Source of the DNA: Wenzhouxiangella sp. | GTDB taxonomy: Bacteria > Pseudomonadota > Gammaproteobacteria > Xanthomonadales > Wenzhouxiangellaceae | Assembly: GCA_007119095.1 (NCBI GenBank) | Contig: SKQI01000198.1 | Coordinates: forward strand, 1-12,409 | Reading direction: 5' to 3' | DNA: 12,409 nucleotides | Part shown: positions 1-6,235 of the stretch, piece by piece | Layout of the letters: each line of letters opens with the position of its first letter | Position numbering within the stretch: position 1 is the first letter of the stretch | Translations under genes and position numbers: made by a program | The notes under the pieces: model-generated | Told to the model about the DNA's origin: nothing | The model's database searches: none | What the model saw: only the letters and a program-made list of their open reading frames with translations

Positions 1-95
1 ACAAAGCGCGAGCCGACAGTGAAAATCAGCCCCATGGCCACCAGAACGGCAACCAGCACGTAAGTCCAGAGAAAATCGGTAACGATCGTCAGCAT
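1..95 (-). CDS. Sodium:alanine/glycine symporter (AGCS family), N-terminal fragment
   Basis: Only the first 31 codons lie in the window; the gene runs off the left edge. The translation begins MLTIVTDFLW and continues with a hydrophobic segment ending in GLIFTVGSRFV. This matches the start of AGCS-family carriers (AlsT/DagA type), where a short leader with a conserved Trp is followed by the first membrane helix and a G-x-x-FT-x-x-x-RF motif. These carriers bring alanine or glycine into the cytoplasm with Na+ or H+. The ATG at 95-93 has a good ribosome site, GAGGGA (minus strand, 110-105), nine bases upstream. It starts 24 bases after the stop of the YdjM-like gene on the same strand, so the two are probably co-transcribed. 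The family call rests on 31 residues only. Confidence 0.72.
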   Translation of the reverse strand, partial: MLTIVTDFLWTYVLVAVLVAMGLIFTVGSRF

Positions 96-119
96 GAAAC
101 GAAATCCCTCAAAAAGCGT

Positions 120-1139
120 TCAGTCAGCCAGGTCATCCAGCGGCCTGTCGAGCAGCCGATCCAGAAAGCGTTGGCGCTCGATCTCGGTAACCCGGCGCGG
201 GGTAGTGTAACGCGCATGAGCGTCGGGGTCGTCAGGGTCGAAGCTCACCCCCCAGAGCGGACGCAGGCTGGCCGGGTCGATGGCATAGCGAACATCACCC
301 ACGAACCATTGACCATCTTCGTCGTAGTCCGGGAAACGAATCAGCCAGTTCGATGAGAAATGATCGAAACGGCGCAGGTCCTGGCCCAGCCGCTGCTCAG
401 GCTCGAAGCCATCGGGCCTGAACTGCTCCAACGAGCCACCCTCCCAGATACGAACCGGCGCGCCCGGCAGATTGCGAATGGCAACCAGGTGAAAGCGCCC
501 ACCCTCGTCAACCAGGGCCCGCCACAGAATGATGTTGCCGAACGCCGGCTTGGCTACCGCCCGCTCGATCGTGATCCCCTCGCCTTCCGCCCAATCGACC
601 AGGGCCCGCTCGGCACGCAGATTTTGCACAGCGGCCAGGCCCATGTACAACAGCAGCCAGAACAGACCTGCCGTCGCAGCAACTAGGCTGCGCCGCCAGA
701 CCGCCAGCAGCAGCAGCGCCAACAACGGCAAAGAATAGAGCGGATCGATCACACTGACCCAGTTCAGGGCCACCCGATGGTCGCTGAACGGCCAGAACAG
801 GTAGGTGCCGTACGAAGTGGCCGCATCGAGCAGCGGGTGAACCAGATAACCAAGGAAGCACCAGAGATACAGCCGACTGAAACCGGTCCAGCGCCGATAC
901 AGCGGCCACAGCAGCAAGGCGACGGCCAGGCTGCCAAAAGGCACAAAGGCCAGCGCATGGGTGAACTGGCGGTGGAATTCGATGTAGAGCAGCGTATCTT
1001 CCGACGACCGGATCAATACGTCCAGGTCCGGCGCCAAACCGGCAACGGCGCCGGCACCCGCCGCCTGGCGCATGCGTTCGCGTCGAGCTGCGGGCATCGC
1101 CCAGAGCCCGCCAAACACAGCGTGGGTTACAGGGTCCAT
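120..1139 (-). CDS. YdjM-family membrane-bound metal-dependent hydrolase
   Basis: The protein has 339 residues. The N-terminal half carries the YdjM/YfhP pattern (Pfam 'LexA-binding, inner membrane-associated putative hydrolase'): MDPVTHA at the start (His6), PDLD (Asp38, Asp40), HRQFTH (His56, His61), HPLLDAATSYGT (His101, Asp105) and DPLYSLPL (Asp132). These His and Asp residues are the probable metal ligands. About four hydrophobic segments (roughly 63-80, 89-104, 130-147, 153-172) place it in the inner membrane, with a soluble C-terminal domain from about 175. Substrate and reaction are not established for the family. The start is well supported because MDPVTHA is the conserved N-terminus, although no strong ribosome site precedes it. 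It is divergent from the lipoprotein gene and lies upstream of the AGCS symporter. All expected motif residues are present. Confidence 0.88.
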   Translation of the reverse strand: MDPVTHAVFGGLWAMPAARRERMRQAAGAGAVAGLAPDLDVLIRSSEDTLLYIEFHRQFTHALAFVPFGSLAVALLLWPLYRRWTGFSRLYLWCFLGYLVHPLLDAATSYGTYLFWPFSDHRVALNWVSVIDPLYSLPLLALLLLAVWRRSLVAATAGLFWLLLYMGLAAVQNLRAERALVDWAEGEGITIERAVAKPAFGNIILWRALVDEGGRFHLVAIRNLPGAPVRIWEGGSLEQFRPDGFEPEQRLGQDLRRFDHFSSNWLIRFPDYDEDGQWFVGDVRYAIDPASLRPLWGVSFDPDDPDAHARYTTPRRVTEIERQRFLDRLLDRPLDDLAD

Positions 1140-1154
1140 CAGTCAGCAAGTGTG

Positions 1155-1166
1155 CGAGAATTCTCG
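1155..1166. promoter_or_regulatory. 12-bp perfect palindrome between divergent genes
   Basis: CGAGAATTCTCG is a perfect two-fold palindrome lying 15 bases upstream of the YdjM-like start and about 35 bases upstream of the lipoprotein ATG at 1202. Its position in a 62-bp divergent intergenic region would suit a dimeric repressor site. A palindrome this short can occur by chance, and no regulator gene is adjacent. I see no convincing -35/-10 pair in this gap on either strand. Confidence 0.25.
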
Positions 1167-1201
1167 GAAAGTGTACCCAATAAACCGGAAAGGACTCATC
1201 G

Positions 1202-1726
1202 ATGTCGGACCGCCCTGATCAAACCGCCCCAGGATTTCGCCAGCCTTCGACCAGCCACTTGCCAATGTGCCAACAAAAACCCCTGGAACCACGGAACACA
1301 CGGAAAGCACGGAATGGTCTTGACTCTTTTTCCGTGTCTTCCGTGTCTTCCGTGGCTAAACGTCTTTTCAAGCCATCTGTTCTAACTGTCGCAGCCGCCG
1401 GAAGCCTATTGCTGGTTGCCTGTTCCGAGCCGCCGGAAGCGCCCGTGGCCGAAGTACAGTGCGAACCCGAAAGTGCCTTCCTTCTGGGTCGCGCAGACGA
1501 ACCCGCACCGGCGGAGTGCGAGGATCGCACCTATACCGATGCCTGGCAGCTGGGCCAGACCCTGGGCGAGATGGAACGCGAACGCGACCAGCTGGCCGCC
1601 CAGGAAGAAGAGCTGGACGCCGCCGGTCGCATGCGCCTGCGGGTGCTGCAGCGAGATATCCCGGAGCTCGAGACCCTGGCCCGGATCCAGGGGTTGAAAG
1701 AGCATGTAGAGCCGGAGATGGAGTGA
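1202..1726 (+). CDS. Small predicted lipoprotein with coiled-coil C-terminus; 5' end invaded by a repeat
   Basis: I do not recognise the family. Read from the ATG at 1202 (ribosome site AGGA, 1191-1194, 7-base spacing) the product has 174 residues. Residues 51-74 form a typical lipoprotein signal: charged VAKRLFK, a hydrophobic stretch, then the lipobox LLVAC with the acylated Cys at 74. The mature part is about 101 residues, acidic, and from about 115 to 170 is Glu/Arg/Leu-rich and probably helical or coiled-coil. The first 50 residues do not fit a signal peptide and partly encode an inverted-repeat element (1289-1355). The functional start may therefore be GTG at 1352 (124-residue product) or GTG at 1334 or 1343, none of which has a Shine-Dalgarno site. 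The ribosome site favours 1202; the signal peptide favours 1352. The product is probably exported to the periplasm and anchored in a membrane. Confidence 0.6.
   Translation: MSDRPDQTAPGFRQPSTSHLPMCQQKPLEPRNTRKARNGLDSFSVSSVSSVAKRLFKPSVLTVAAAGSLLLVACSEPPEAPVAEVQCEPESAFLLGRADEPAPAECEDRTYTDAWQLGQTLGEMERERDQLAAQEEELDAAGRMRLRVLQRDIPELETLARIQGLKEHVEPEME
1289..1355. repeat. Imperfect inverted repeat made of three CCACGGAA-like units per arm
   Basis: The left arm (1289-1314) holds three copies of a CACGGAA motif at 9-10 base spacing. The right arm (1330-1355) holds three TTCCGTG copies at exact 9-base spacing. The two 26-base arms are complementary except at three positions, with a 15-base loop (1315-1329). 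As RNA or single-stranded DNA this would form a long hairpin. The element overlaps the 5' part of the lipoprotein reading frame without breaking it. From memory, this class of repeat recurs in intergenic regions of many environmental bacteria and gives spurious reading frames; I have not checked other copies. No transposase or target-site duplication is visible. Confidence 0.85.
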
Positions 1727-1733
1727 GTGGGGC

Positions 1734-1787
1734 GGCTAAAAGGGCTAAAAGGGCTAAAAGGGCTAAAAGGGCTAAAGGGCTAAAGGG
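1734..1787 (+). repeat. GGGCTAAAA tandem repeat (G-run array) after the lipoprotein gene
   Basis: The array consists of a partial unit at 1734-1741, three exact 9-base GGGCTAAAA units (1742-1768), two 8-base GGGCTAAA units (1769-1784), and a final GGG at 1785-1787. With the GGGG at 1729-1732 there are seven G-runs, and the six from 1742 on are separated by loops of 5-6 bases. That satisfies the usual G-quadruplex pattern on the plus strand, in the 3' untranslated part of the lipoprotein transcript. The two unit lengths suggest slippage during array growth. Confidence 0.85.
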
Positions 1788-1849
1788 AAAGCGCGCATCC
1801 ATCTCGCTGCACGCTTTTGCCCATTAGCCCATTAGCCCTTTGGCCCCCC
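1760..1849. terminator. Long imperfect hairpin between convergent genes; possible bidirectional terminator
   Basis: The right-hand part of the GGGCTAAA array pairs with a downstream array of ATTAGCCC units (C-runs at 1820-1822, 1828-1830, 1836-1838 and 1844-1849). AAAGCG at 1788-1793 pairs with CGCTTT at 1812-1817 around an 18-base loop. Each 8-base unit pairs with one mismatch. The structure fills most of the 122-base gap between the lipoprotein stop (1726) and the sppA stop (1849-1851), where a bidirectional terminator would be expected. There is no clean U-tract after the stem on either strand, so classical intrinsic termination is unproven. Confidence 0.5.
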
Positions 1850-3705
1850 TACATCGGGGCTTCGCATAGACAGTGGGCCATGATCCCCGGACGGCCTGAG
1901 CGGGTGGCTTCGAAGACGATTTGCAGATCTTCAGCAATGTTCTGACGCAAACCGGCCGGCAATACGTTGAACAAGCGGCTCATTTCCGGTTCCAGGCCGG
2001 CCCTGAGCAGCGCATTGGCACCCATATCGGCGAGGAATCGCTGCCAGCCGGTCAACTCCGGTTCGACATAGGTCACTCGGAAATCCTCGCCCAGACCAGC
2101 AATTCGTGCGGCCGATGCAATCGCATCTTCCACGCCGCCAAGCTGATCGATCAAGCCGAATTCCAGCGCCTGGGCACCGGTCCAGACGCGTCCCTGCGCA
2201 ACCTCGCGCACGGCCTCTATCGACATCTGCCGATGCTCGGCGACCAGGCTCAGGAAGTCGACGTAGGCGGCGTTGATAAAGGTATCGAGAATACTACGGA
2301 GCTCTTCATTCAGCGATCGGTCGGCGCGGAAAGCCCCGGCCAACGGCGTGGTGCCGACGCCATCGGTATGGATGCCGATGCGCGACAAGGTCTCCTCGAA
2401 GGTGGGGAAAAAGCCGATCACACCGATTGAGCCAGTCACGGTAGCGGGATTGGCCCAGACCTCATCGGCGCCCATCGCAATCCAGTAACCGCCAGAAGCA
2501 GCGACATTGCCCATGCTGACCACCACCGGCTTGCCCGCATCCCTGAGGGCGATCAGCTCGCGCCGGATGATCTCGGAGGCGAACGCGCTGCCACCGCCGG
2601 AGTTGACCCGCAGCACGACAGCCTTGACGTTGTCGTCCCGGGCCGCCTGGCGAATCTTGCGCGAGGTTGATTCCGAACCGATGGTGCCCGGCGGCTGGTT
2701 ACCCTCGGTAATCAGCCCCTCGGCAACGATCACTGCCACCTGGTCACCGGGCAGAATCTGCGGCACTGGCGGCTGCAGGAAGCTGCTGTGGGCAACCTGG
2801 CGGAAGCTGCCGTTATCGTCCGGAGCGCCTCTCTGGGCCATTTCGGCACGCAGTTCCGGGCGGCTGACCAGTCTGTCAACCAGGCCTTTGTCGAGCGCCA
2901 GCTCACCGAAATTCCCATCGGCTTCGGCCAGGTAGGCAGGGAAATTTTCGACAAGGTCAACCAGCACTTCGACCGGCATGCCGCGATTGCGCGCCACCAT
3001 GTCGAGGTATTCCTGCCAGAGGCCGGTCAGGAAATGCAGGCTTGCCTCGCGGTCGGCCTCCGACATGTCACTGCGTTGCCACGGCTCCATGGCCGACTTG
3101 TAGTCCCCGGTCTGGAACAGATTGACCTCTACCCCCAGCCGATCCAGACCATCCCGGTAGAAGTTGCGAAAGCGCGAGTAGCCCTCGATCAGGATCGCAC
3201 CCTCATGATCCATCCAGATTTCATCGGCCAGGCTGGCCAGAAAATACTGGCCCTGGGTCATGAAGCCGCCGTAAGCAATGATCGGCTTGCCGGACTCGCG
3301 AAAGCGCGCGAACGCCTCGTTGAGCTCGCGCATGGTGCCGGTTCCCATACCAAGCAGGCGATCCACATCGATCAGCACCTGGGTGATCCGGTCATCTTCG
3401 GCTGCCTGCTCGAGCAGGGCCAGCAGGTCGCGCATCCTCGTCTCCGGCACATCCTGCCCAAGGGCTTCCTGCAGCGCCCGCTCAATCGCCGACCCGCTGT
3501 ACTCCTCGACGATGAAGCCGACAGGGGCCAGCACCAGCGTGGTGTCTTCTTCGATCACCAGCTTGTCGCCGCCGCGAATGACCAGGCCGATGATCAGTGC
3601 AAGCACGACCAGGAAGAGAATATTGAATACGGCCATCCGCAGCGCGGTCAAACCACGCCAGAAGCCTAGCCAGAGACGCACAAGAATATTGGGTTGAGAG
3701 GACAT
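1849..3705 (-). CDS. sppA: Signal peptide peptidase SppA, 67-kDa type
   Basis: This is protease IV, an inner-membrane serine peptidase that degrades cleaved signal peptides on the periplasmic side. The protein has 618 residues, about the same as E. coli SppA, with tandem N- and C-terminal S49 domains. A membrane anchor lies at about 25-44. The catalytic Lys/Ser dyad is visible: Lys203 in GDYKSAMEP in the first domain and Ser404 in NVAASGGYW in the second, near E. coli Lys209 and Ser409. Other landmarks are VLRVNSGGGSA (364-374) and TGSIGVIG (424-431). The start codon at 3705-3703 gives a normal N-terminus; only a weak AGG precedes it. The TAG stop overlaps the C-run of the downstream repeat. 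A promoter candidate lies just upstream. The gene is intact. Confidence 0.96.
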   Translation of the reverse strand: MSSQPNILVRLWLGFWRGLTALRMAVFNILFLVVLALIIGLVIRGGDKLVIEEDTTLVLAPVGFIVEEYSGSAIERALQEALGQDVPETRMRDLLALLEQAAEDDRITQVLIDVDRLLGMGTGTMRELNEAFARFRESGKPIIAYGGFMTQGQYFLASLADEIWMDHEGAILIEGYSRFRNFYRDGLDRLGVEVNLFQTGDYKSAMEPWQRSDMSEADREASLHFLTGLWQEYLDMVARNRGMPVEVLVDLVENFPAYLAEADGNFGELALDKGLVDRLVSRPELRAEMAQRGAPDDNGSFRQVAHSSFLQPPVPQILPGDQVAVIVAEGLITEGNQPPGTIGSESTSRKIRQAARDDNVKAVVLRVNSGGGSAFASEIIRRELIALRDAGKPVVVSMGNVAASGGYWIAMGADEVWANPATVTGSIGVIGFFPTFEETLSRIGIHTDGVGTTPLAGAFRADRSLNEELRSILDTFINAAYVDFLSLVAEHRQMSIEAVREVAQGRVWTGAQALEFGLIDQLGGVEDAIASAARIAGLGEDFRVTYVEPELTGWQRFLADMGANALLRAGLEPEMSRLFNVLPAGLRQNIAEDLQIVFEATRSGRPGIMAHCLCEAPM

Positions 3706-3736
3706 TACCTGGGTTCAGTCGTGGGAATTATTTCGA

Positions 3737-3765
3737 ATTCTAGGCCGACTGAGTGAACGACACAA
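3737..3765 (-). promoter_or_regulatory. Candidate sigma-70 promoter for sppA
   Basis: On the minus strand, TTGTGT (3765-3760) is followed after exactly 17 bases by TAGAAT (3742-3737). The -10 matches consensus at five of six positions, the -35 only in its TTG. Transcription would start near 3730, giving a leader of about 25 bases before the sppA ATG. It lies in the 71-base gap after the MATE stop, so sppA probably has its own promoter instead of depending on read-through from the MATE gene. Confidence 0.45.
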
Positions 3766-3776
3766 TGTGCCAATCG

Positions 3777-5120
3777 TCACCCGTGTGCGCGCAGACGGCT
3801 GATGCGAATAAACCGTCCGCCCAGCATGACGGCGGCCAGACTCAAGCCGAGAATGATACCCACCCACATACCGGCCGGCCCCCAGTCCAGACGAAAGGTC
3901 AAAAACCAACCCGACGCCATGCCCACGGCCCAATAGGCAATCACGCTGTAAATCATCGGAACACGGGTGTCCTTGAGCCCGCGCAGGGCGCCGGCGGCGG
4001 ATGCCTGGAGGCAATCGGCAAGCTGGAAAATCGCGGCGAAAAACAGCAGGTTCACGGCCAGGGAGGCCACCTCGGGCTCGTTGGTATACATCGCTACGAT
4101 CCACTCCGGCACAAGAAAGATCACAGCCGCCGAAACAAGGCCGAAGGTGACCGCACAGCCCATCCCGACCAGCCCGGCTCGGCGGGCGCCGTCCGGGTCA
4201 CCGCGCCCGATCGCGTTACCGACCCTGACTGTAATGGCTCCGGACAGCCCTACCGGCACCATGAACATCAGGCCGGCGTAGTTCATGGCGACCTGGTGGG
4301 CCGCTACTGGCAATGCGCCCAGGGTCCCAATCAACAGGGCTGAACCGACAAACAAGCCGCCTTCCAGGAACACCATCACCCCGATCGGCAAGCCCAGCTT
4401 GAGCAAGGCGCCAATTTCGCGCCGGTTTGGCCAACTGAATCGCCGGTAGAGCGCAAATGGCCGGTAGCGAGGCCGCCAGGCAATCCAGGCGGCCAGTGCC
4501 AGCAGCTGCATCCAGAAGACAATCGCCGTGGCCCAGCCGGCCCCCACCGCGCCCAGTGCCGGCATGCCGAAGTTGCCGAACATGAGGGCATAGTTGAGCG
4601 GGATATTCAGGGCAATACCAATGAAACCGACATACATCGTTGGCCGGGTATAGCCGGCGCCCTCGGAGAAAAAGCGCAGCGTCATCATCAGACACAGCGC
4701 GGGCGCACCCCAGCTGATGGCGCGCAGGTAGGCTGCTGCCAGTTCGGCGACCGCAGGCTCCACACCCAGCGCGCTCATCAAGACACCGGCGCCACGAGCG
4801 GCAAGGAACAGGCCAGCAGCCAGGGCAAGGGCCAGCCACAGCGCCTGGCGCGTAAACTCCCCGGCCTGACGCCGACGGCCGGCACCTTCCAGCTGCGAGA
4901 CGGTAGCCGATACCGCCAACAATACCCCGAGCACGAACAAAAATCCGGCTGCCCAGATTGACGAACCAACGGCAATCGCCCCCAGGTCGACGGTGCCGAT
5001 GCGACCGGCCATGACCGTATCGACAAAATTCATGCCGAAATTGGTGACCTGGCCGATCACCAGCGGGCCGGCCAGCACCAGCGTCCGCCGTATTTCGTGT
5101 CCCAAGCTGGGTGGTGGCAT
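3777..5120 (-). CDS. NorM-type MATE multidrug/cation antiporter
   Basis: The product has 447 residues and about 12 hydrophobic helices in two six-helix halves, as expected for a MATE exporter that expels drugs or metabolites across the inner membrane in exchange for Na+ or H+. The first half has the NorM signature VDTVMAGRIG with Asp34. The second has FLEGGLFVGSALLIGTLG with Glu253, and ADCLQASAAGALRGLKDTR with Asp369. These correspond, with an offset of two, to Asp36, Glu255 and Asp371 of Vibrio cholerae NorM, so the ion-coupling residues are present. The ATG at 5120-5118 has only a weak ribosome site. The gene is divergent from the DUF3667 gene across 68 bases and lies upstream of sppA on the same strand. 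The substrate cannot be read from sequence. Confidence 0.92.
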   Translation of the reverse strand: MPPPSLGHEIRRTLVLAGPLVIGQVTNFGMNFVDTVMAGRIGTVDLGAIAVGSSIWAAGFLFVLGVLLAVSATVSQLEGAGRRRQAGEFTRQALWLALALAAGLFLAARGAGVLMSALGVEPAVAELAAAYLRAISWGAPALCLMMTLRFFSEGAGYTRPTMYVGFIGIALNIPLNYALMFGNFGMPALGAVGAGWATAIVFWMQLLALAAWIAWRPRYRPFALYRRFSWPNRREIGALLKLGLPIGVMVFLEGGLFVGSALLIGTLGALPVAAHQVAMNYAGLMFMVPVGLSGAITVRVGNAIGRGDPDGARRAGLVGMGCAVTFGLVSAAVIFLVPEWIVAMYTNEPEVASLAVNLLFFAAIFQLADCLQASAAGALRGLKDTRVPMIYSVIAYWAVGMASGWFLTFRLDWGPAGMWVGIILGLSLAAVMLGGRFIRISRLRAHG

Positions 5121-5138
5121 ATACTCGGAGTCCTGAAG

Positions 5139-5154
5139 GACGGGAAAGCCCGTC
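5139..5154. promoter_or_regulatory. Small GC-rich hairpin in the MATE/DUF3667 divergent region
   Basis: GACGGG (5139-5144) and CCCGTC (5149-5154) form a perfect 6-bp stem with a 4-base loop. It lies about 20 bases upstream of the MATE start and 35 bases upstream of the DUF3667 start, so it would sit in the 5' leader of one transcript or act as an operator in DNA. No U-tract follows. It does not match a riboswitch consensus I know. Function is unknown. Confidence 0.25.
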
Positions 5155-5188
5155 GAGGGAGCGGCATTGTCCGCGCTAGCAGGCCATC

Positions 5189-6187
5189 ATGCAAGAAGCC
5201 GCCGCGCAAGAGAAGCCAGAACAACCAGACAAGTCGGAACGGCTGTGTCCGAACTGTGGCGCCGACCTGCGGGGCCCCTATTGCCATGCCTGCGGTCAGC
5301 CCACGCGCAGCTTCATCCGCGCCCTGCCTGGCCTGGTCCGCGAAATCGCCGGGGAAACCCTTTACTACGACTCGCGCATGTGGCGGACGCTGAAAACACT
5401 GTTGCTTCAGCCGGGGCAGCTCTCACGCGAGTATGTGTTCGGCAAGCGGGCCCGCTACACCCCGCCAGTACGCCTGTACCTGGTCTGCTCCATTCTGGCC
5501 TTTCTGTTGATTGGGCTGGTGATCAACACGGCCAACGTGACACCGTGGACCGCACAGTTCGACCAGGCTGACACCGGGCAGGAAAGCTCGGCGCCAAGCC
5601 CACCCAGCGCCCCAACCTTTTCCTTTGGCGAAGGCAACTGGGACGCCGAAACCAACCCGGTGGAACTTGGCTGGTTGAGCGAGCGCGGCAACGCCTGGCT
5701 GAACCGCCAGATTCAACAAATCGCAGACAATTCCACCGAAGTACAGCGCAATCCAGCCCGACTGCTGCGCACCGCCGCCGGCATGCTGCCGCAAACCATG
5801 TTCGTGCTCTTGCCCCTGTTCGCCATTTTGGTTGGCCTGTTCTACCTGTTTTCAGGACGCTACTACATCGAGCATCTGCTGTTACAGGTACACAACCATT
5901 CCTTTCTGTTCCTGATTCTGATCGCGCTGTACCTGATTGCCAGCCTGCGCACCGAGATCATCGCCGCCGAAATCACCGGCGGCGGCCTGATGGCCGGCAC
6001 GCTGGGGCTAATGAGCTTCGTGATCTGGACCTGGATTCCGGTCTACCTGTGGATAAGCTTGAAGCGCTTCTACGCCCAGGGCTGGCTGATGACCACAGTC
6101 AAATTTCTGGTTCTGGCCTGGAGTTACTCCATGCTGATCACGTTTGGACTGGTGGCCGTGATCGTCCTGGGCCTGTGGAGGCTTTGA
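5189..6187 (+). CDS. DUF3667 zinc-ribbon integral membrane protein
   Basis: The product has 332 residues. A Zn-ribbon is near the N-terminus, with Cys20-x2-Cys23 and Cys32-x2-Cys35 (LCPNC and YCHACGQ). It is followed by the DUF3667 core: RTLKTLLLQPG (66-76), EYVFGKRARYTPPVRLYL (81-98) and a first membrane helix at about 95-113. A Pro/Ser-rich, poorly conserved loop spans about 120-165. Four more helices follow (about 202-222, 237-253, 266-290, 302-329), and YYIEHLLLQVHNHSF (225-239) is a family landmark. The molecular function of DUF3667 proteins is not known. The ATG at 5189 has a weak AGG ribosome site; it keeps the complete ribbon with a short polar lead. The gene is divergent from the MATE gene and convergent with the aminopeptidase gene. 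Confidence 0.85.
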   Translation: MQEAAAQEKPEQPDKSERLCPNCGADLRGPYCHACGQPTRSFIRALPGLVREIAGETLYYDSRMWRTLKTLLLQPGQLSREYVFGKRARYTPPVRLYLVCSILAFLLIGLVINTANVTPWTAQFDQADTGQESSAPSPPSAPTFSFGEGNWDAETNPVELGWLSERGNAWLNRQIQQIADNSTEVQRNPARLLRTAAGMLPQTMFVLLPLFAILVGLFYLFSGRYYIEHLLLQVHNHSFLFLILIALYLIASLRTEIIAAEITGGGLMAGTLGLMSFVIWTWIPVYLWISLKRFYAQGWLMTTVKFLVLAWSYSMLITFGLVAVIVLGLWRL

Positions 6188-6235
6188 GGGAAAAAGAAAA
6201 TACGAAGCCTTCCGACCTCAGACCTCCGCCAACGA

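Noticed and set aside
1289..1355. Insertion sequence or MITE
   Set aside because: No transposase, no target-site duplication, and the arms consist of internal short repeats, not of distinct terminal repeats. Kept as an inverted repeat only.
1368..1827. Frames with Lys-Arg-Ala-Lys or Leu-Ala-Leu-Leu repeats across the GGGCTAAAA array
   Set aside because: These repeats are only translations of the 9-base DNA repeat. The frames overlap the lipoprotein gene out of frame or antisense.
1734..1842. Possible CRISPR array
   Set aside because: Units are 8-9 bases and directly abutting, with no unique spacers and no cas genes nearby.
2788..3669. 293-codon open frame on the plus strand
   Set aside because: It lies wholly antisense to sppA, whose catalytic residues and full length are intact; no family features appear.
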